Shown one piece after another: positions 5,342-5,577 of a stretch of 5,577 nucleotides of DNA (position 1 is the first letter of the stretch; every line of letters begins with the position of its first letter). Origin of the DNA: Candidatus Roizmanbacteria bacterium CG_4_10_14_0_8_um_filter_39_9 (lineage in GTDB: Bacteria; Patescibacteriota; Microgenomatia; UBA1406; GWC2-37-13); contig PFLF01000095.1 in the NCBI GenBank assembly GCA_002784505.1, positions 1 to 5,577 of the forward strand, written 5' to 3'. The translations under genes and the position numbers were made by a program. A model generated the notes under the pieces. It saw only the letters and a list, made by a program, of their open reading frames with translations. It was not told the origin of the DNA and ran no database searches.

Positions 5342-5577
5342 AGCGAAAATATCAAATATGTAGTATGGGGGGCGATGGTATTGGCCCCGAAGTTATCGAT
5401 GAGACCCTTAAGCTTCTCCAGTCAACGAGTATTGACTTTGATTTTGTTCAGGCTGAAATTGGCTTCGGAGCATATGAAAAATGTGGTATCCCATTGCCTG
5501 AAGAAACAGTTGAAAAATGCAGGAAAAGCGACGCCGTATTATTTGGAGCTATTACCACGCCACCAAATATTAAAGGA
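5338..5577 (+). CDS. lysB: LysB, homoisocitrate dehydrogenase, N-terminal 80 residues (cut by right edge)
   Basis: The start of a beta-decarboxylating dehydrogenase of the isocitrate/isopropylmalate dehydrogenase family. In this operon it would oxidise homoisocitrate with NAD+ and release CO2 to give 2-oxoadipate. Seen: an opening MKRKYQICSMGGDGIGPEVI, whose GGDGIGPE is the family hallmark; FVQAEIGFGAYEKCGIPLPE (35-54), the region leading to the substrate loop; and AVLFGAITTPPNIKG (66-80), which resembles the 'LFGAVT(T/S)PPN' strand-loop of archaeal-type homoisocitrate/isopropylmalate dehydrogenases. The substrate-specificity helix, the catalytic Tyr/Lys and the NAD-binding part lie beyond the window, so homoisocitrate versus isopropylmalate or isocitrate cannot be read from residues; operon position decides the call. 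The ATG overlaps the lysU stop by 4 nt. No frame break is seen before the edge. Confidence 0.85.
   Translation, partial: MKRKYQICSMGGDGIGPEVIDETLKLLQSTSIDFDFVQAEIGFGAYEKCGIPLPEETVEKCRKSDAVLFGAITTPPNIKG

Noticed and set aside
2352..5577. Reading the last four genes as leuA-leuC-leuD-leuB
   Set aside because: They are homologous to these, but homocitrate-synthase motifs and the uninterrupted linkage to lysW, lysX and lysY favour lysine; dual use is noted instead.

Overview
The window holds the first seven genes of a lysine operon that uses the LysW carrier-protein version of the alpha-aminoadipate (AAA) pathway, plus the start of one divergently transcribed gene. The operon order on the + strand is lysW - lysX - lysY - homocitrate synthase - lysT - lysU - lysB, and lysB runs off the right edge. 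Gaps are 1-16 nt, and two junctions are 4-nt ATGA overlaps, so the genes are almost certainly one transcript.

Layout. Bases 1-154 are the N-terminal part of an unidentified minus-strand gene. Bases 155-281 are a divergent control region with two back-to-back sigma70-like promoters, a perfect 20-bp palindrome over the minus-strand -10 box, and smaller repeats near lysW. Bases 282-5577 are the operon. No RNA gene, CRISPR array, insertion sequence or internal terminator was seen.

How the genes work together. Homocitrate synthase condenses 2-oxoglutarate with acetyl-CoA. LysT/LysU (homoaconitase) isomerises homocitrate to homoisocitrate, and LysB oxidatively decarboxylates that to 2-oxoadipate. 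An aminotransferase not in this window would make AAA. LysX then joins the AAA amino group to the C-terminal glutamate of LysW. A kinase (LysZ, not in this window) phosphorylates the product and LysY reduces it to the semialdehyde. LysJ and LysK, also not in this window, would finish and release lysine. The missing genes may lie beyond the right edge or elsewhere.

Organism. The DNA is AT-rich, TGA and TAA serve as stops, and the promoters look bacterial (TTGACT-N16-TACAAT and TTGACA-N17-TAAAAT), which favours a bacterium over an archaeon. Most start codons lack a recognisable Shine-Dalgarno sequence. Several proteins are closer in recalled motifs to archaeal LysW-pathway enzymes than to classical bacterial Leu/Arg enzymes. 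An uncultured bacterial lineage, possibly of the candidate phyla radiation, would fit, but this is a low-confidence inference. The most noteworthy parts are the near-complete, collinear pathway operon and its divergent control region; nothing here clearly amounts to an entirely new system.
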